From Verrucomicrobiota bacterium (lineage in GTDB: Bacteria > Verrucomicrobiota > Lentisphaeria > Oligosphaerales > Oligosphaeraceae), in the NCBI GenBank assembly GCA_022709995.1, contig JAKLHU010000129.1, positions 1-6,548 of the forward strand: 6,548 nt of DNA. Reading direction: 5' to 3'. This document shows positions 1 to 5,633 of this stretch, one piece after another (the first letter of the stretch is position 1; every line of letters begins with the position of its first letter). Below the pieces are notes generated by a model. The model saw only the letters and a list, made by a program, of their open reading frames with translations, did no database searches and was not told where the DNA came from. The position numbers were made by a program, and so were the translations under genes.

Positions 1-409
1 CGGCCGCCTCAAGGACCGCGCGGACTCCGCCGCCGGCGAGGACGCCGGTGCCGGGGCTGGCGGGTTTGAGGATCACGCGGCCGCCGCCGAAATAGCCTTC
101 GACCTCATGGGGGATGGTGTTGCGGTTCAGGCGGACCTCGACCATGCTTCGGCGGGCGATCTCGGTGCCCTTCTTGATGGCGTCGGCCACTTCGTTGGCC
201 TTGCCGAAGCCCATGCCGACATGGCCGCGCTGGTCGCCAACGACGATGAGGGCGCTGAACGAGAAGTTGCGGCCGCCTTTGACGACCTTGCTGCTGCGGT
301 TGATGGCGACGACGCGTTCTTCCAGCTCGCCGGTGACGGCGGCCTCGGCAGCGTGCGTCACAGCCGGCGTCTCTTCGTTCTCTTGCTTATCTTTGAATTG
401 ATCTGCCAC
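1..409 (-). CDS. rpsE: 30S ribosomal protein S5, 3' end cut off by the window edge
   Basis: S5 is a small-subunit protein near the decoding centre and mRNA entry, important for translational fidelity and late 30S assembly. The 136 visible residues cover the N-terminal double-stranded-RNA-binding-like domain (about 30-93), with [20 protein letters not shown] and [15 protein letters not shown]. They also cover the start of the C-terminal domain, including [18 protein letters not shown]. Roughly 30 residues should lie beyond position 1. The start is GTG at 409, with GGGAG about 8 nt upstream; an in-frame TGA lies about 17 codons further upstream. The first 28 residues are a polar, acidic extension, as is usual for S5. 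It follows rplR after an unusually long 102-nt gap. Identification is secure from the sequence. Confidence 0.97.
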   Translation of the reverse strand, partial: MADQFKDKQENEETPAVTHAAEAAVTGELEERVVAINRSSKVVKGGRNFSFSALIVVGDQRGHVGMGFGKANEVADAIKKGTEIARRSMVEVRLNRNTIPHEVEGYFGGGRVILKPASPGTGVLAGGGVRAVLEAA

Positions 410-511
410 GGAAAAATCTCCCAATCCTTGGTGATCCCGGATGCGTGATGGCCGTCATCGTCGCGGTCGGCGGTCAGAAGCGCGACCCTGGCGACGCGGC
501 CGTGGTGGTTG
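410..511 (-). other. 102-nt intergenic gap rplR-rpsE with a weak hairpin
   Basis: This stretch holds no convincing gene. On the transcribed strand it contains GTCGCG and CGCGAC arms (positions 460-486, 15-nt loop) that could form a 6-bp stem, followed later by the SD of rpsE. There is no U-tract, so it is not a typical intrinsic terminator. Most neighbouring junctions in this operon are under 30 nt, so the length itself stands out. Confidence 0.4.
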
Positions 512-874
512 TCAGAATACGAGGCCGGCTTCGCGGGCGGCATCGGCGAGGGCCTTGATGCAGCCGTGATAGAGGAATCCGCCGCGGTCGAAGACGACGT
601 TTTTGACGTTGAGGGCGAGGGCCTTCTCGGCGATGCGCTTGCCGATGATGGCGGCGGCGGCGGCGTTGGCATGGAGCTTCTGCTCGCGCATGTCCTTTTC
701 GAGGGTGGAGGCGGCCGTCAGGGTGGTCTTGCGGTCGTCGTCGATGATTTGGGCGTAGATATGGCTGCCGGTGCGGCACACGCTGAGGCGGGGCATGGCG
801 GCGTTGCCGGCCAGTTTGCGGCGGAGCCGGGCGTGGCGTCTGGCGCGGGCTTGTTTTTTTGTTTGTTTGCTCAT
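512..874 (-). CDS. rplR: 50S ribosomal protein L18
   Basis: L18 binds 5S rRNA together with L5 and helps place it in the central protuberance. The 120-residue product has the basic N-terminal tail ([18 protein letters not shown]), the core [19 protein letters not shown], and the C-terminal family block [20 protein letters not shown]. In that block Cys105 occupies a position that is Arg in E. coli L18 (YHGR). The start is taken as ATG at 874, which fits the family's usual beginning and length. An in-frame GTG at 889 would add five residues (MKVPT). Neither start has a clear SD, unlike most neighbours. It lies between rplF and rpsE with gaps of 117 and 102 nt, both unusually long for this cluster. 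A 7-A run near the 5' end is just Lys/Gln/Thr codons. Confidence 0.95.
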   Translation of the reverse strand: MSKQTKKQARARRHARLRRKLAGNAAMPRLSVCRTGSHIYAQIIDDDRKTTLTAASTLEKDMREQKLHANAAAAAIIGKRIAEKALALNVKNVVFDRGGFLYHGCIKALADAAREAGLVF

Positions 875-991
875 GGTGGGAACTTTCACTTTGCTGCCGG
901 CGCCAGGGCCGGCAGCGACTGGGTTTGCCAGTTCAGGCCGGGCGGCGGCGGGAGGAAGACGACGGGTAGACAGGCCGGGCCGAACAGGTCA
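875..991 (-). other. 117-nt intergenic gap rplF-rplR
   Basis: No gene is seen here. The promoter-proximal two thirds are C-rich and featureless; the part next to rplR holds a perfect GC-rich hairpin (893-916, listed separately). No terminator-like U-tract and no obvious promoter hexamers were found. Confidence 0.5.
893..916 (-). promoter_or_regulatory. GC-rich hairpin just upstream of rplR
   Basis: On the transcribed strand GCTGCCGGC and GCCGGCAGC form a perfect 9-bp stem around the 6-nt loop CCTGGC. The stem ends 3 nt before the alternative GTG start and 18 nt before the ATG of rplR. The 3' side is followed by AAAGTGAAAG, not by U residues, so intrinsic termination is unlikely. Placement in the ribosome-docking region of a gene lacking a good SD makes an effect on L18 translation, or mRNA processing, plausible. 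The structure is seen in the sequence; its function is inferred. Confidence 0.5.
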
Positions 992-1531
992 TCAGGCCCC
1001 GACTTTCTTGCCCTCCTTGAGAGTCAGTTGTTCGCCGGCGTAGCGGACGCCTTTGCCATGGTAGGAATCCGGCACGCGGAAGGCGCGGATGGTGGCGGCG
1101 ACGTGGCCGACCAGCTGCTTGTCGATGCTTTCGAGGCTGAGGTGGGTCTGGTCCGTCATGCTGGCGGTGACGCCGTCGGGAATGACGTACTCGATCGGCT
1201 TGGAGAAGCCCAGGTTCAAGGTCAGCTTTTTGCCGGCCAGCTGGCCGCGATAGCCGACGCCGGAGAGCTCGAGGTCGATCTTGAAGCCGGTGGAGACGCC
1301 CACGATCATGGCGTTGAGCAGGCTCCGGCTGGTGCCGTGGAGCATTTTCTGCTGGCGCGCGTCGCTGTCGCGGGCGACGGTGATGATGCCTTTGTCAACG
1401 GCGAAGGTGATGCCGTCGGGAAGGGTGTGCTTCAGAGTGCCCTTCGGCCCGGTGACGACCACGTCCTGGCCGGACACGTCGATTTTCACCTTGCTGCCGA
1501 GAGCGATTGGTTTGTTGCCCATGCGTGACAT
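992..1531 (-). CDS. rplF: 50S ribosomal protein L6
   Basis: L6 is a large-subunit protein near the factor-binding (sarcin-ricin) region, needed for late 50S assembly. The 179-residue product is normal length and starts in family style (MSRMGNKPIALGSKVKIDV). Two tandem L6 domains are visible: residues about 8-82 (with VTGPKGTL and LHGTSRSLLNAMIVGV) and about 83-165 (ELSGVGYRGQLAGKKLTLNLG). The C-terminal family signature follows as PDSYHGKGVRYAGE. The start is ATG at 1531, with AGGGA about 9 nt upstream; a second Met at codon 4 is less likely because the family begins with MSR. It lies 46 nt after rpsH and 117 nt before rplR. Confidence 0.97.
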   Translation of the reverse strand: MSRMGNKPIALGSKVKIDVSGQDVVVTGPKGTLKHTLPDGITFAVDKGIITVARDSDARQQKMLHGTSRSLLNAMIVGVSTGFKIDLELSGVGYRGQLAGKKLTLNLGFSKPIEYVIPDGVTASMTDQTHLSLESIDKQLVGHVAATIRAFRVPDSYHGKGVRYAGEQLTLKEGKKVGA

Positions 1532-1577
1532 ATTGGATTATCCCTATGCTTGAGAGGTGTCGAACTGTAGCGGACCA

Positions 1578-1982
1578 TTACCAGACGTAGCAGAGCAGTT
1601 CGCCGCCGACCTTGCGTTTGCGGGCGTTCCGGTCGGTCATCAGACCGTTGGAGGTGGACAGGACGGCCACGCCGAGTCCGCCCAGAACGTGCGGGATGTC
1701 TTCGCTGCCGACATAGACGCGGCAGGAAGGCTTGCTGATCCGGCGCAGTCCCTCGATGACCGGGGTGCTGTTCTTCCCCTTGTATTTCAGGACGACGGTC
1801 AGGTTTTTTTTGTTGCCGCCGATGTCCTCGACGCTGTAGCTGTCAATGTAGCCGGCGTCTTTGAGGGTTTCCGCGAGGGCGGCTTTCATCTTGGAGGAGA
1901 ACATGGTGACCTGGGGAAGCTTCGCGTTGGACGCGTTGCGCATTCTGGTCAACATGTCGGAAATGGGATCGCTCATGCTCAT
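1578..1982 (-). CDS. rpsH: 30S ribosomal protein S8
   Basis: S8 is a primary 16S rRNA-binding protein that organises the central domain. In E. coli it also represses the spc operon by binding mRNA near rplE. The 134-residue product begins MSMSDPISDMLTRMRNA, with the N-terminal domain at about 4-65. The C-terminal family end contains STSNGLMTDRNARKRKVGGE and ends in ELLCYVW. The start is ATG at 1982, preceded by AAGGAG at good spacing; another ATG two codons in is possible, but MSMxDPI is the common S8 start. An A8 run codes for Asn-Lys-Lys-Asn. It lies 24 nt after rpsN. No obvious S8 mimic site was recognised by eye near rplE. Confidence 0.97.
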   Translation of the reverse strand: MSMSDPISDMLTRMRNASNAKLPQVTMFSSKMKAALAETLKDAGYIDSYSVEDIGGNKKNLTVVLKYKGKNSTPVIEGLRRISKPSCRVYVGSEDIPHVLGGLGVAVLSTSNGLMTDRNARKRKVGGELLCYVW

Positions 1983-2006
1983 GGGTGCCGACTCCTTGGG
2001 TGTAGT

Positions 2007-2192
2007 TTACCAACTGGCTTTCATCACGCCTGGAATCTGCCCGCTGTTGGCAAGCTCGCGGAAACAGATACGGCACAGGTGGAATTTGCGGATGTAAGCC
2101 CGGGCGCGGCCGCAGCGTTCGCAGCGGAAATAGCCGCGGGAGGCGAATTTGGGTGTCCGTTGGGACTTGACGATGAGACTTTTCTTGGCCAC
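2007..2192 (-). CDS. rpsN: 30S ribosomal protein S14, zinc-binding type Z
   Basis: S14 sits in the head of the 30S subunit and assembles late. This 61-residue protein is the short, zinc-binding (type Z) form. The four metal ligands are seen as C24xxC27 and C40xxC43, within [20 protein letters not shown]. The family C-terminus is [17 protein letters not shown]. The start is GTG at 2192, with GAGGA about 8 nt upstream, directly after the rplE stop. The gap to rplE is 14 nt and to rpsH 24 nt, so all three are almost certainly co-translated. It is often named rpsZ or rpsN1. Whether a zinc-free S14 paralogue exists elsewhere in the genome cannot be told from here. Confidence 0.97.
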   Translation of the reverse strand: MAKKSLIVKSQRTPKFASRGYFRCERCGRARAYIRKFHLCRICFRELANSGQIPGVMKASW

Positions 2193-2206
2193 GTTTGGAT
2201 TCCTCT

Positions 2207-2749
2207 TCAGTTGGCGAACGGCATGCCCATGAGAGCGAGCAGATCCCGGGCTTCGTCATCGGTTTTGGCAGTCGTCACGATGGTGATGTTCATGCCGATG
2301 GTGTGCTTGATCTTGTCCAGGTCGATTTCGGTGAACACGGACTGGTCCGTGATGCCGAAGTTGTAGTTCCCGGCGCCGTCGAAGGCTTTGGGGGGCACGC
2401 CCCGGAAGTCGCGCACGCGCGGCAGGACGATATTGATGAGGCGGTTGAGGAAGTTGTACATGACCCCGCGCCGCAGGGTGACGCTGGCGCCGACGGCCAT
2501 GCCCTTGCGGAGCTTGAAGTTGGAGATGTTCAGCCGCGACTTGGTGATGACCGGCTTCTGGCCGGTGATGCTGGCGATGGTGTCGACCGCCGCCTGCATG
2601 ACCTCGCGGTCCTTGTCGGTGCCGACGCCGGTGTTGACCACGATTTTGCTGATCCGCGGGATCTGCATCGGGTTCTGGTAGCCGCGTTTTTCCTTCAGCT
2701 GCGGAACCACGCTTTTGGTGTATTGTTCGTAGAGGGTGCTGGTTATCAT
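2207..2749 (-). CDS. rplE: 50S ribosomal protein L5
   Basis: L5 binds 5S rRNA in the central protuberance and contacts the P-site tRNA and the 30S head (bridge B1b). The 180-residue product matches the family's length. Visible blocks are the N-terminal [20 protein letters not shown], the signature region [44 protein letters not shown], and the C-terminal [20 protein letters not shown] with [17 protein letters not shown]. The start is ATG at 2749, with GAGGT 7 nt upstream. It lies 24 nt after rplX and 14 nt before rpsN. Confidence 0.98.
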   Translation of the reverse strand: MITSTLYEQYTKSVVPQLKEKRGYQNPMQIPRISKIVVNTGVGTDKDREVMQAAVDTIASITGQKPVITKSRLNISNFKLRKGMAVGASVTLRRGVMYNFLNRLINIVLPRVRDFRGVPPKAFDGAGNYNFGITDQSVFTEIDLDKIKHTIGMNITIVTTAKTDDEARDLLALMGMPFAN

Positions 2750-2773
2750 TGTAGTGACCTCGCGCTTTCCGTT

Positions 2774-3028
2774 TTATTTCGCGGCGTGTTTGGCGCGGTA
2801 GCGTTCTTCCGCCATGACGTTGGAGATGTGGATGGGCATTTCCATGTCGTTGATCCCGCCATTGGGATGGGCCTGGGAGCGGCGGATGGTTTTTTTCCGG
2901 ACGGACACGCCTTCGACGGTCACGCGTTGTTTTTTGGGATCGACTTTGAGGACTTTGCCGCTTTTGCCCTTGTCGGCGCCGGCGATGACAAAGACCACGT
3001 CGTTTTTCTTGATAGTCTCCTTAGCCAT
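2774..3028 (-). CDS. rplX: 50S ribosomal protein L24, short form
   Basis: L24 is an early 50S assembly initiator that binds the 5' part of 23S rRNA near the exit tunnel. The 84-residue product has the KOW motif at about 7-35 ([20 protein letters not shown]). It also has the conserved [20 protein letters not shown] and PIHISNVM. It then stops after about 14 mostly charged residues, lacking the last 15-20 residues of typical 100-105-residue L24 (the VGYR...KVRV strand region). The stop is followed by only 24 nt before rplE, so no frameshifted tail fits. The start ATG overlaps the rplN stop (TGATG), and a strong GGAGG lies 7 nt upstream inside rplN, implying translational coupling. Confidence 0.96.
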   Translation of the reverse strand: MAKETIKKNDVVFVIAGADKGKSGKVLKVDPKKQRVTVEGVSVRKKTIRRSQAHPNGGINDMEMPIHISNVMAEERYRAKHAAK

Positions 3029-3393
3029 CAGAGCACCTCCGGAGCCAGTGACACGATTTTCATGTAGTTTTTGTCGCGCAGTTCGCGGGCGACGGGGCCG
3101 AAGATGCGGGTGCCTTTCGGGTTGCCCTGGTCGTCGATGATGACGGCGGCGTTGCGGTCGAAGCGGAGGAAGGAGCCGTCGGCGCGGCGGATGTTCATGG
3201 CGGTGCGCACGACCACGGCCCGGACGACTTCGCCTTTTTTGACGCCGCCGTTGGGCTGTGCTTCCTTGACGCTGGCGCGGATGACGTCGCCGATGCCGGC
3301 ATAGTGCTTGTGCTGGCCGATGCATCGGATCGCCATGATCTTTTTGGCGCCCGAATTATCGGCCACTTCCAAGGTGGTTTGCATTTGAATCAT
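3028..3393 (-). CDS. rplN: 50S ribosomal protein L14
   Basis: L14 is a universal 50S protein at the subunit interface (bridges B5 and B8) and the binding site of the silencing factor RsfS. The 121-residue product starts [18 protein letters not shown], as the family does. The conserved segments [44 protein letters not shown] and [13 protein letters not shown] follow in order. The start is ATG at 3393, with GAGGAG close upstream, overlapping the end of rpsQ; the gap to rpsQ is 12 nt. The TGA stop shares one base with the rplX ATG. Nothing unusual is seen in the protein. Confidence 0.98.
   Translation of the reverse strand: MIQMQTTLEVADNSGAKKIMAIRCIGQHKHYAGIGDVIRASVKEAQPNGGVKKGEVVRAVVVRTAMNIRRADGSFLRFDRNAAVIIDDQGNPKGTRIFGPVARELRDKNYMKIVSLAPEVL
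3036..3040 (-). promoter_or_regulatory. Shine-Dalgarno of rplX inside rplN
   Basis: GGAGG on the transcribed strand lies 7 nt before the rplX ATG at 3028 and within the last codons of rplN. It fixes the rplX start and, with the TGATG overlap, supports coupled translation of L14 and L24. Confidence 0.8.
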
Positions 3394-3405
3394 GGTGTGG
3401 TCTCC

Positions 3406-3684
3406 TCACTCGGTGACGGCGCGTTTGACGATGGCGACGAGGCGCCAGCGTTTCGTTTTGCTGAGGGGGCGGGTTTCCATGATTTGGACGACGTCGCCGG
3501 CCTTGGCCTCGTTGTTTTCATCGTGGACGTAGCACTTGCTGGTGAAGGTCACGACTTTCCGGTAGAGCGGATGGGCTGCCCGGCGGGAGACCTTGACGAC
3601 CAGCGTCTTGTCCTGCTTGTCGCTGACCACGGTGGCGGTCAGGGCTTTGCGCAGATTGCGTTCTTGTTTGATTTCTTCTGGCAT
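3406..3684 (-). CDS. rpsQ: 30S ribosomal protein S17
   Basis: S17 is a primary 16S rRNA-binding protein of the 5' domain with an OB fold. With the start used here the product is 92 residues. Its OB-fold core runs from [19 protein letters not shown] through [19 protein letters not shown] to the signature [20 protein letters not shown]. The ATG at 3684 is chosen because GAGGT lies 7 nt upstream. A TTG at 3702, overlapping the rpmC stop by 4 nt, would add six residues but has no SD. The gap to rpmC is 14 nt and to rplN 12 nt. Confidence 0.96.
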   Translation of the reverse strand: MPEEIKQERNLRKALTATVVSDKQDKTLVVKVSRRAAHPLYRKVVTFTSKCYVHDENNEAKAGDVVQIMETRPLSKTKRWRLVAIVKRAVTE

Positions 3685-3691
3685 GTCGGCG

Positions 3692-3696
3692 ACCTC
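3692..3696 (-). promoter_or_regulatory. Shine-Dalgarno deciding the rpsQ start
   Basis: GAGGT on the transcribed strand is 7 nt upstream of ATG 3684, just after the rpmC stop. The upstream TTG at 3702 has no comparable site, so the shorter S17 is preferred. Confidence 0.7.
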
Positions 3697-3698
3697 GG

Positions 3699-3896
3699 TC
3701 AAAGGGCATGTTGTTGGCGGGCGGTCATTTCGGTCTCGATTCGGGCGATATCCTTGCGGAGCAGCCTGATGCGGGCGGAGTTTTCGATCTGCCCGGTCTG
3801 GGCCTGGACGCGGAGGTTGAACAATTCCCTTCTCGTGTCCTCCAGAGCGCGGGTCAACTCCTCGGGAGTCATGTCGCGGATTTCTGCAGGTTTCAT
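3699..3896 (-). CDS. rpmC: 50S ribosomal protein L29
   Basis: L29 is a small two-helix protein beside the tunnel exit, contributing with L23 to docking of trigger factor and SRP. The 65-residue product has the family pattern: [20 protein letters not shown], then [20 protein letters not shown], then [15 protein letters not shown]. The first helix spans about 12-35 and the second about 40-60. The start is ATG at 3896, with AAGGA about 7 nt upstream. It follows rplP after a 65-nt gap filled largely by a strong hairpin, an unusual spacing for this gene pair. Confidence 0.97.
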   Translation of the reverse strand: MKPAEIRDMTPEELTRALEDTRRELFNLRVQAQTGQIENSARIRLLRKDIARIETEMTARQQHAL

Positions 3897-3911
3897 CTGT
3901 CGGTCCTTATG

Positions 3912-3938
3912 TCAGCCCCGGCCGTGGCCGGGGGCTGA
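3912..3938 (-). promoter_or_regulatory. Strong hairpin in the rplP-rpmC gap
   Basis: On the transcribed strand TCAGCCCC pairs perfectly with GGGGCTGA. Past one bulged C the stem continues as GGC/GCC around the tetraloop CACG. The structure ends 15 nt before the rpmC ATG, with the AAGGA of rpmC directly after it. No U-tract follows, so it is not a typical intrinsic terminator. Roles in mRNA processing, 3'-end protection or control of rpmC translation are possible. The rest of the 65-nt gap (3897-3961) shows no other signal. Confidence 0.55.
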
Positions 3939-3961
3939 ACCATGAGTGTTGGCGGTGGAAC

Positions 3962-4384
3962 TTAGACGACGGTGTTCTGGCGGGTGAGGAAGCGGCAGCG
4001 GAAGGGGATCTTGCTGGAAGCGAGGGCGAGAGCCTCCTTGGCGATGGTTTCGGTGCAGCCGCTGAGTTCGATGAGCATGTTGCCGGGGCGGATGACGGCG
4101 ACCCATTCTTCCGGGGCGCCCTTGCCCTTGCCCATTCGTGTTTCCAAGGGTTTTTTGCTGACCGGCTTGTCCGGGAAGACCCGGAGCCAGATTTGGCCAC
4201 GGCGCTGCATGTGACGGGTGGCGGCGACACGGGCGGCCTCGATCTGCTTGGCCGTGAGCCAGCCGCGATCGAGAACCTGGAGCCCGAATTCCCCGAAGTC
4301 CAGCTTGTTATTGCTGGTCGCGGTTCCCGCGCGGGCGCCGCGCTGCACCCTTCGGTGCTCTACGCGTTTTGGCATCAGAGGCAT
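3962..4384 (-). CDS. rplP: 50S ribosomal protein L16
   Basis: L16 lies near the A-site tRNA elbow and the peptidyl-transferase region and is a late 50S assembly protein. The 140-residue product begins [20 protein letters not shown]. Conserved blocks follow: [40 protein letters not shown], then [20 protein letters not shown] and [19 protein letters not shown]. Arg83, in the RMGKGKG loop, matches the arginine hydroxylated in E. coli L16 (Arg81). The start is ATG at 4384, with GGAGG 9 nt upstream inside rpsC; ATG at 4375 is a weaker alternative. The first 77 nt overlap the end of rpsC in another frame. It is followed by a 65-nt gap before rpmC. Confidence 0.97.
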   Translation of the reverse strand: MPLMPKRVEHRRVQRGARAGTATSNNKLDFGEFGLQVLDRGWLTAKQIEAARVAATRHMQRRGQIWLRVFPDKPVSKKPLETRMGKGKGAPEEWVAVIRPGNMLIELSGCTETIAKEALALASSKIPFRCRFLTRQNTVV

Positions 4385-5096
4385 TTTTCGTATCCTCCCA
4401 GTTTTGGGGTTTGCATATCCAGACTTTAATACCAATGAGGCCGGCCAGGGTGTGGGCCTCGGAGAAACCATAGTCGATGTTGGCGCGGAGGGTATGGAGC
4501 GGGACCTTGCCGTCCTTGTACTGCTCGGTGCGCGCCAGTTCGGCGCCGTTGAGGCGGCCGGAGCAGCGCACTTTGATGCCGTCGGCGCCGAGCTGCATGG
4601 CGGTTTGGATGGCGCGCTTCATGGCGCGGCGGAAGGCGATGCGGCGGACCAGCTGCTGGGCGATGCTTTCGGAGACGAGCTGGGCGTCGACTTCGGCCTG
4701 TTTGATCTCCTTGATCTCCAGGATGACTTCCTGGTCGCCGGTGATTTTCGCCAGGCTGGTCTTGATTTTGTCAATGCCGGCGCCTTTTTTCGCGCCGCGG
4801 TCCTGGTCGTCGCCGCTGCCGCGTCTCTGCGGGCCGGTCGGGGGGGCCTGGTTGAAGCGTCCGGACAGGATGACGCCGGGGCGGCCGGTGAAGATGGTGA
4901 TGCGGATGCGGCGGGCGAAGCGTTCGATGATGACTTTGCTGACGGCCGCGTTCTGCAGTTCGCTATGCAGGTGCTGCCTGATTTTCAGGTCTTCCTGCAG
5001 AAGGGTTCCGAACTGTGCCTTCCGGGCGAACCAGCGCGATTTCCAGTCTTTGGTGACTGGGAGGCGAAACCCGATTGGATTGACTTTTTGACCCAC
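4308..5096 (-). CDS. rpsC: 30S ribosomal protein S3, with an insertion in the KH domain
   Basis: S3 forms part of the mRNA entry tunnel and the ribosomal helicase. The 262-residue product starts [18 protein letters not shown]. The type II KH domain follows at about 38-125, then the C-terminal domain with [33 protein letters not shown] and [20 protein letters not shown]. Residues R156, R157 and K160 match the E. coli helicase residues R131, R132 and K135. The 25-residue offset agrees with an extra Gly/Gln/Arg/Asp-rich block at about 79-102, in place of a compact GXXG loop. After KVWI (223-227) comes a basic tail of about 35 residues whose last 25 codons overlap rplP. The start is GTG at 5096, with AGGAG 6 nt upstream; the gap to rplV is 15 nt. 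Confidence 0.97.
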   Translation of the reverse strand: MGQKVNPIGFRLPVTKDWKSRWFARKAQFGTLLQEDLKIRQHLHSELQNAAVSKVIIERFARRIRITIFTGRPGVILSGRFNQAPPTGPQRRGSGDDQDRGAKKGAGIDKIKTSLAKITGDQEVILEIKEIKQAEVDAQLVSESIAQQLVRRIAFRRAMKRAIQTAMQLGADGIKVRCSGRLNGAELARTEQYKDGKVPLHTLRANIDYGFSEAHTLAGLIGIKVWICKPQNWEDTKNASDAKTRRAPKGAARRPRGNRDQQ

Positions 5097-5111
5097 AGTA
5101 GACTCCTGTCG

Positions 5112-5471
5112 TTATTCCTGGTCGGTGACGGCGATACGGATGTGACTGGTGCGTTTGCGGATGTGACCGGCGGAACCGCGGGCTTTGGGCTGGAAGCGCT
5201 TCAGGGTCGGCCCTTCGCCGATGACCGCTTCCTTGACGGTGAGGCGGCTGCGGTCGACGGGGCGGACGGCGCCGTCCTTGCTGGGCTCGGCGTTTTCGGC
5301 GTTGGCGACGGCTGACTTGAGGGTTTTTTCAATCAGTCGGGCGGCTTTCCGCGGGATCAGGCTGAGCATATCCAGGGCTTCGACGGCTGGTCTGCCCTGG
5401 ATTAACCGGGCGACTTCGCGGGCCTTGAACGGCGAGATCCGCACATGTTTGGTGATGGCTAGCTTTTCCAT
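5112..5471 (-). CDS. rplV: 50S ribosomal protein L22
   Basis: L22 lines the peptide exit tunnel with a long beta-hairpin and binds all domains of 23S rRNA. The 119-residue product begins MEKLAITKHVRISPFKAREV. The core has RKAARLIEKTLKSAVANAEN and the hairpin region is GPTLKRFQPKARGSAGHIRK, followed by RTSHIRI (about 87-113). The loop at residues 62-77 is about eight residues longer than in typical L22. The ATG at 5471 is chosen because AGGA lies 7 nt upstream. In-frame ATG 5492 and TTG 5513 would add residues that do not fit the family and have no SD. It is the first ribosomal gene of the run: rpsS and rplB, its usual upstream neighbours, are absent, and a coiled-coil gene lies upstream. Confidence 0.96.
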   Translation of the reverse strand: MEKLAITKHVRISPFKAREVARLIQGRPAVEALDMLSLIPRKAARLIEKTLKSAVANAENAEPSKDGAVRPVDRSRLTVKEAVIGEGPTLKRFQPKARGSAGHIRKRTSHIRIAVTDQE

Positions 5472-5478
5472 GCTGTCT

Positions 5479-5482
5479 TCCT
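5479..5482 (-). promoter_or_regulatory. Shine-Dalgarno deciding the rplV start
   Basis: AGGA on the transcribed strand lies 7 nt before ATG 5471 and inside the longer alternative reading from ATG 5492. The two upstream in-frame starts lack such a site. Confidence 0.65.
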
Positions 5483-5570
5483 GCTTGTTCATGGATCGGG
5501 CCGGCACGGACAATGCCAGGCCCCCGGGCAGTCGAGACCGGCGGTGCCAGTCTTCGTCTTGATGGCTTGA

Positions 5571-5576
5571 ATTATG
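5571..5576 (-). promoter_or_regulatory. Candidate -10 element for the rplV operon
   Basis: CATAAT on the transcribed strand differs from the TATAAT consensus at one base. No good -35 hexamer is found at 16-18 nt; CCGACA lies 21 nt upstream, which is too far. Transcription from here would give a leader of about 90 nt before rplV. The call rests on this one hexamer and on the need for a promoter at the head of the run. Confidence 0.25.
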
Positions 5577-5633
5577 CGATGAGTTTGGGAAATGGATTGT
5601 CGGGCCGTGGCGGTGGGCGCCGGCCGGGCGGAG

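Larger units (their letters stand above)
5472..5633 (-). other. 162-nt intergenic region upstream of rplV
   Basis: No gene is seen here. Next to the upstream gene's stop is a GC-rich hairpin (5603-5625): outer GGCCG/CGGCC, inner GCG/CGC, with a 2-nt bulge and 5-nt loop. It lacks a U-tract and would at best be a weak terminator. Then comes an AT-richer stretch with a possible -10 element (5571-5576). The last 90 nt before rplV are GC-rich, with partial inverted repeats such as GGCAC/GTGCC (5503-5507 with 5544-5548), which could form a leader structure. This is the most likely place for a promoter of the ribosomal run. Confidence 0.45.

Noticed and set aside
358..779. Minus-strand frames spanning the rplR-rpsE gap that might be small genes
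   Set aside because: They mostly overlap rplR and rpsE out of frame, have Ser/Pro/Arg-rich products and no SD.
509..1528. Long plus-strand open frame (339 codons) opposite rplR and rplF
   Set aside because: It is antisense to two certain ribosomal genes. It encodes a Gly/Ala/Asp-rich product with no recognisable domain, as expected from the GC-rich third positions of the real genes.
1804..1814. A AAA AAC heptamer in rpsH, a possible -1 frameshift site
   Set aside because: S8 continues intact in frame 0 to its normal end and no downstream stimulatory structure was evident, so the run is just Lys-Asn codons.
1557..3067. Plus-strand open frames opposite rpsH, rpsN, rplE and rplX
   Set aside because: These are antisense shadows of conserved ribosomal genes, with composition typical of reverse-strand reading and no domain.
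4218..5315. Long plus-strand open frame (365 codons) opposite rplP, rpsC and rplV
   Set aside because: It crosses several real gene boundaries antisense, is low in complexity (Ala/Gly/Asp) and has no convincing start signal. It is a shadow of high GC content.
5603..5625. Hairpin after the coiled-coil gene as an intrinsic terminator
   Set aside because: There is no U-tract on either strand, so it is noted only as a structure in the intergenic region.
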